11,311 nucleotides of DNA from Entamoeba histolytica HM-1:IMSS (lineage: Eukaryota; Evosea; Mastigamoebida; Endamoebidae). The position numbers were made by a program, and so were the translations under genes. Below are positions 8,627 through 11,311 of the stretch, piece after piece. How positions within the stretch are numbered: position 1 is the stretch's first letter; every line of letters starts with the position of its first letter. The stretch spans positions 8,264 to 19,574 of the forward strand of contig NW_001915140.1 of assembly GCF_000208925.1 (NCBI RefSeq), written 5' to 3'. The notes under the pieces are model-generated. The model did not search any database and was not told where the DNA came from. It saw nothing but the letters and a program-made list of their open reading frames with translations.

Positions 8627-8640
8627 TTTAATTAATTGAT
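8620..8640. terminator. Shared convergent 3' ends of VPS45 and lectin/RING genes
   Basis: The plus-strand stop TAA (8624-8626) and the minus-strand stop TAA (8630-8628) are one base apart. Both strands carry TAATT-type Entamoeba poly(A) signals within TAATTTAATTAATT. Any 3' UTR must run antisense into the other coding region. Confidence 0.65.
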
Positions 8641-9795
8641 TCAAATTGAAATTCTTCAAAATAAACAGGTTTAACACTTATTTTATTACATTTTGGACAT
8701 TTAAAAGTTAAACCAAGAGTTTTTGAACAACAATAACAATAACAACAATGCCCACAATTAAATATAGTATTAATATAATGTTTTTTACAATTCCAACAAA
8801 TATTATCATCTGTTTCTTTTAAAATATCTTTGCATTTTGGCTTAATAATATTTTGATTATTATTTATACCTCCTACACCATTAAAAAATCCATTAATATA
8901 AAAATTATTTTCATGAAATTGATTATTTTCTTCACGGTTTAATGAAGAACAAATAAAATAATCAGAAGTTATCCATTCACAATCATTACCACTTATAGCT
9001 TTAATACAAATTGTTATTGGATCTTTTGGATATGTAATCATTTGAATTGGCCATGTATTAATTGTTGTTGAAGAAAATCCAGTAATAAAACTTACTACTT
9101 GGGGAAGAATAGCATAATTTTTTAATAAAATTTCATTAATATTTGAATTTGAATATTTAAAAGAACCTGACATAATTTGAATTTGTTTTGTTTCATCAAT
9201 AGTATTATTACCCATTAATAATTCTGTTATTTTATTTTCTGAAAAACAAATATCATATGCAAGTATTCCAATAGTAAGACTTTGAATATCATAATCATTA
9301 AATTGTGCTTGAATTTGACAAAAATTCTTATTTATTTTAATAACGTTAATTGTTAAATTTGATAGATTTAAAGCACTAATTGATTGAATACTAATTATTA
9401 CTTTAGGAACTTCTTTAAATGTTGAATTAAAAGTAATTTTTACTGGTTTACAATTTGTTATTTCTATTGAATCAGAATAAATAGGTAATATCTCTTCAAA
9501 AACAATATAACTGATTTCTATGACTGATGACATTTCTTTTTCTCCAATAACATCACAAGTAACTCCTGTTTTTGTTACAGACAACGCAGAAACAAAAGAA
9601 ATATCACTTTGTTCAATATCAAATTTTGAAATTCCCCAAAACCACTACCTTTAAATTTTTATTTCTCTTAATTTAATAAAATAATTTACAAACACATGGC
9701 TGTTGGTATTGTTGACTTAATGACTCTTTTACAGACTTTTGATCTGAATCAATTGTTGAAATATTACATAACATTTTTTGACATTCAATTGACAT
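8628..9795 (-). CDS. H-type-lectin-like domain plus C-terminal RING finger
   Basis: Exon 1 is 9795-9694 (34 codons) and exon 2 is 9644-8628 (338 codons plus TAA), giving 372 residues. A frame reading restricted to 8628-9584 would start at a TTG codon inside exon 2; the frame is open upstream to a TAG splice acceptor. Residues about 101-165 (PVKITFNSTFKEVPKVIISI through TIGILAYD) follow the six-strand H-type lectin pattern: Phe, spaced, PxV, then NxTINV and a second Phe/Ile strand set. A second weaker copy may lie at about 215-265. The end is a C3HC4 RING of IAP/MULAN spacing: C317, C320, C331, H333, C337, C340, C350, C353. RING proteins of this sort are E3 ubiquitin ligases. There is no signal peptide or membrane segment, so the lectin-like fold would be cytosolic and may bind protein. 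RING is sure; lectin-like is an inference from pattern. Confidence 0.75.
9645..9693 (-). other. Intron in lectin/RING gene
   Basis: 49 bases, GTTTGTAAATT...TTTAAAGGTAG, phase 0 between codon TGT and codon TGG. The exon 1 frame continues directly into the long frame of exon 2, giving ...YQQPC then WFWGISKF. Confidence 0.85.
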
Positions 9796-9812
9796 TGAAA
9801 TGTTTTATTATT

Positions 9813-9831
9813 TTTTTAAGTTTTAAATAAC
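9813..9831 (-). promoter_or_regulatory. Lectin/RING gene promoter: TTATTTAAAACTTAAAA
   Basis: The minus strand reads GTTATTTAAAACTTAAAAA, 18-36 bases before the ATG at 9795. It combines the TATA-like word with the AACTTAAAA word. ACATTTCA just before the ATG resembles the initiator. Confidence 0.6.
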
Positions 9832-9842
9832 TCAAAAAAAGA

Positions 9843-9853
9843 AAATTAAATTA
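9843..9853 (-). terminator. RPS23 poly(A) signals
   Basis: Two overlapping TAATTT words on the minus strand (9853-9848 and 9848-9843), 46-56 bases after the RPS23 stop and preceded by a T-run. This is the Entamoeba UA(A/U)UU signal. The next promoter begins only about 10 bases further on. Confidence 0.5.
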
Positions 9854-9898
9854 AAAAAACCAAATGTTATTCAAATTTGAACTCACAATATCACTCGA

Positions 9899-10324
9899 TT
9901 AAGCGTGTGGTTTTTGTTTCTTGTTAGTCCAGAGACCCCAGAGGGAAACACCAGCAACACAGACAACTTTGAATCTAACACCTGGAATATCTCCGACAGC
10001 GTGTCCTCTTCTACCAAAACCAGAAATTAAAACTTCATCGTTTTCATTAACATAATTAAGTGAACCATCACGTGGAACAAAAGCAGTGATTTTTTTACCG
10101 TTTTTCAATAATCTAACTCTGACACACTTTCTAATACCTGAGTTTGGTTGTTTGGTTTCAATACCAAGTTTTTCTTGAACAAGTCCTTTGGCATGTGAAG
10201 CAGTTCCAAGTGGATTACACTTATATCTGGTTACAAGTTTTCCTTTTTTCCATTCTTTATCAGCCCATTTATTGGCTCTTCTTTGAGCAAGCATTTTACG
10301 AGCAGCATGAAGACCTCTAGCCAT
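9899..10324 (-). CDS. RPS23: 40S ribosomal protein S23 (uS12)
   Basis: 141 residues, full length for eukaryotic S23 (human 143). It is part of the decoding centre of the small ribosomal subunit. Landmarks: [10 protein letters not shown] (about 40-49), [30 protein letters not shown] (about 58-87, containing the PNS loop whose proline is hydroxylated in other eukaryotes), [29 protein letters not shown] (about 93-121). The start [10 protein letters not shown] aligns with the family N-terminus. Codon use is visibly richer in C and G than neighbouring genes, as expected for a highly expressed gene. The GAACTTAAAAG promoter word lies 17-28 bases before the ATG. No intron. Confidence 0.98.
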
Positions 10325-10340
10325 TACTCTGGACTTAACA

Positions 10341-10352
10341 CTTTTAAGTTCT
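10341..10352 (-). promoter_or_regulatory. RPS23 core promoter AGAACTTAAAAG
   Basis: The minus strand reads AGAACTTAAAAG, the same word as at TAF2, 17-28 bases before the ATG. It combines GAAC with a TTAAAAG TATA-like end. Confidence 0.65.
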
Positions 10353-10377
10353 AGGTTTTTTCTATATCATAAAATTA

Positions 10378-10413
10378 TAATATTTTTATTATTATGAAAT
10401 AATAAAAATATTA
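10378..10413. repeat. Perfect 16-bp inverted repeat with 4-base loop
   Basis: Arms 10378-10393 and 10398-10413 are exact reverse complements (TAATATTTTTATTATT on the left), with loop ATGA. It lies 54-89 bases before the RPS23 start and about 140 bases after the stop of the upstream gene. It could be a regulatory cruciform, a 3'-end hairpin of the upstream transcript, or a small inserted element. Confidence 0.8.
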
Positions 10414-10554
10414 ATGCAAATACTTATTGACTTTACACTCTACTAAAATGTTTATGCATCAATTTAAAAAAGATAACAAATGTAAAAGAAATCAATTAAT
10501 GTAATAAAATACATTTGATATGATAATTCAATGAAAATAATTGTAATAAGATAG

Positions 10555-11311
10555 TTAAATGAGATTACTTACAAGATTACTTACTAAAGATAAGTCTAAA
10601 TGAGCAATTGGACAAGTTAATGAGTTTGATTTTTTCCATTGTTCTAAGAATTGGGATTGTTCATCAAATTCTTTAAATGCTTGATTGATATAAATAATAT
10701 TTTTCTTTTCAGAGTCACTTAATTGCTCTTTATGTTTTTGGATATTTCTTAAAGTTCTTATTTTTTCTTCTATACCAATACAAACTGATCTATATTATTA
10801 GTATTAGTATTATTCAATTAAAAAGTAACAAACTGATCATATAATAAATCACCATAAGTATCATATTTATGTATTTCTTCTGGAAGAAGTCCACCATTAA
10901 TTCTGAAAGAAGGAGCAAGTGTCATTTTCAGATGAATTAATTTAAAAAAGAAAATACGTGCTTGGTAATACCAATGAACAAAGAAATGTTCAAAATTATC
11001 CATAATAAAAGTAATAAGCATTACACGATATTTTTTATTAAGAATAGGAAGAAGTTCATAAATCATTGAAAACATAACAGTTAAAGCATAATATGAATCA
11101 GATGTAACAATTGCTTGTAATACTTGTATAATACGTTTCATTTCTATATCTTCTATAATAATTTTCTTTTCATTGAGTTCCATAAAGATATGTTGAAAAG
11201 ATACAACAAATGTTGCTAAACTATCAATAGAATAAGCATTTGTTCTTGATAATCTATCATTAATATATTGATTTAAAATTGTAGGATAATCAGTTACACA
11301 TAAAAGTGCTT
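10555..11311 (-). CDS. Unrecognised protein, 3' part only, two exons
   Basis: The gene is cut by the right edge of the window. Exon A, 11311-10834, is open from the edge (158 codons plus two bases), so the ATG at 11183 is internal. Exon B, 10789-10555, adds 77 codons and TAA. A 44-base intron joins them in phase 2, giving 236 visible residues. Without splicing the protein ends DQFVTF; spliced it continues DQSVCIGIEEKIRTLRNI, then a charged helical tail. The middle is helical with FSMIYELLPIL, FIMDNFEHFFVHWYYQARIFFFKLI. The HW...R..F..L pattern recalls helical-repeat proteins such as the UNC80 or DUF1765 groups, but this is a weak resemblance from memory. No catalytic motif is visible. I cannot name a function. 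Confidence 0.75.
10562..10584 (-). repeat. Tandem duplication of GTAAGTAATCT in coding end
   Basis: The 11-base word GTAAGTAATCT occurs twice in a row on the minus strand, separated by one base, and encodes the repeated LVSNLVSN just before the stop codon. It also contains GTAAGT, the canonical 5' splice word of other eukaryotes, though the introns here all use GTTTGT. Confidence 0.8.
10790..10833 (-). other. Intron in the right-edge gene
   Basis: 44 bases, GTTTGTTACTT...AATAATATAG, phase 2 (CA then A, codon CAA). It holds a stop (10818-10820) in the exon A frame and two copies of TACTAAT 8-14 bases before the acceptor, resembling a branch-point word. Confidence 0.8.

Noticed and set aside
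9582..9584. TTG as the start codon of the lectin/RING gene
   Set aside because: The frame stays open upstream to a splice acceptor, and an ATG exon with promoter lies 49 intron bases further on.
10364..10572. Further intron from GTAAGT near the right-edge gene's stop to a downstream TTTTAG
   Set aside because: Other introns here use GTTTGT, the frame already ends cleanly at TAA, and the downstream sequence gives only a few codons before a stop.
1..11311. tRNA genes, rRNA, CRISPR arrays, bacterial operons or intact transposons
   Set aside because: No cloverleaf-like B-box sequences, regular spacer arrays, Shine-Dalgarno patterns, reverse transcriptase or transposase motifs were found by eye on either strand.

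Overview
The window looks like nuclear DNA from Entamoeba, most likely the E. histolytica group; the species cannot be fixed from sequence alone. The evidence is extreme AT-richness, tightly packed genes with very short flanks, short introns of 44-68 bases that begin GTTTGT and end TAG, the Entamoeba core promoter words (GAAC, TATTTAAA, an A-rich initiator) 10-45 bases before start codons, and TAATT-type poly(A) signals overlapping stop codons. The proteins are eukaryotic: TFIID subunit TAF2, a Sec1/Munc18 protein close to VPS45, and ribosomal protein S23. I see no bacterial, plasmid or phage feature.

Layout. Bases 1-2935 hold no intact gene. This is low-complexity AT sequence with alternating pyrimidine-rich and purine-rich blocks, a 20-base palindrome, copies of a TTTTGCATC word near both edges of its first 1.7 kb, and a decayed reading frame (about 1962-2350) whose start resembles a homeodomain. 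From 2936 on, the DNA is gene-dense: an unrecognised 337-residue protein (minus, one intron); TAF2 (minus, 946 residues); VPS45-like (plus, two introns, 484 residues), divergent from TAF2 across 143 bases; a 372-residue protein with an H-type-lectin-like region and a C-terminal RING finger (minus, one intron), whose stop codon lies one base from that of VPS45; RPS23 (minus); and the 3' part of an unrecognised gene (minus, one intron) running off the right edge.

The main result is that four of the six genes are wrong if read as single open frames. I infer five introns. VPS45 lacks its first exon and carries a stop-free 57-base intron in its longest frame. The lectin/RING gene lacks a 34-residue first exon. 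The first minus-strand gene lacks a 48-residue last exon. The rightmost gene lacks a last exon of 77 complete codons before the stop. Every junction keeps frame, and for VPS45 the spliced product follows the family while the unspliced one does not.

Functionally the genes are a housekeeping mix, not a pathway: transcription initiation (TAF2), endosomal/Golgi SNARE fusion (VPS45), translation (RPS23), a probable E3 ubiquitin ligase with an unusual lectin-like module, and two unknowns. The strongest novelty candidate is the lectin-like/RING fusion, followed by the VPS45 intron whose retention would add a hydrophobic 19-residue segment.
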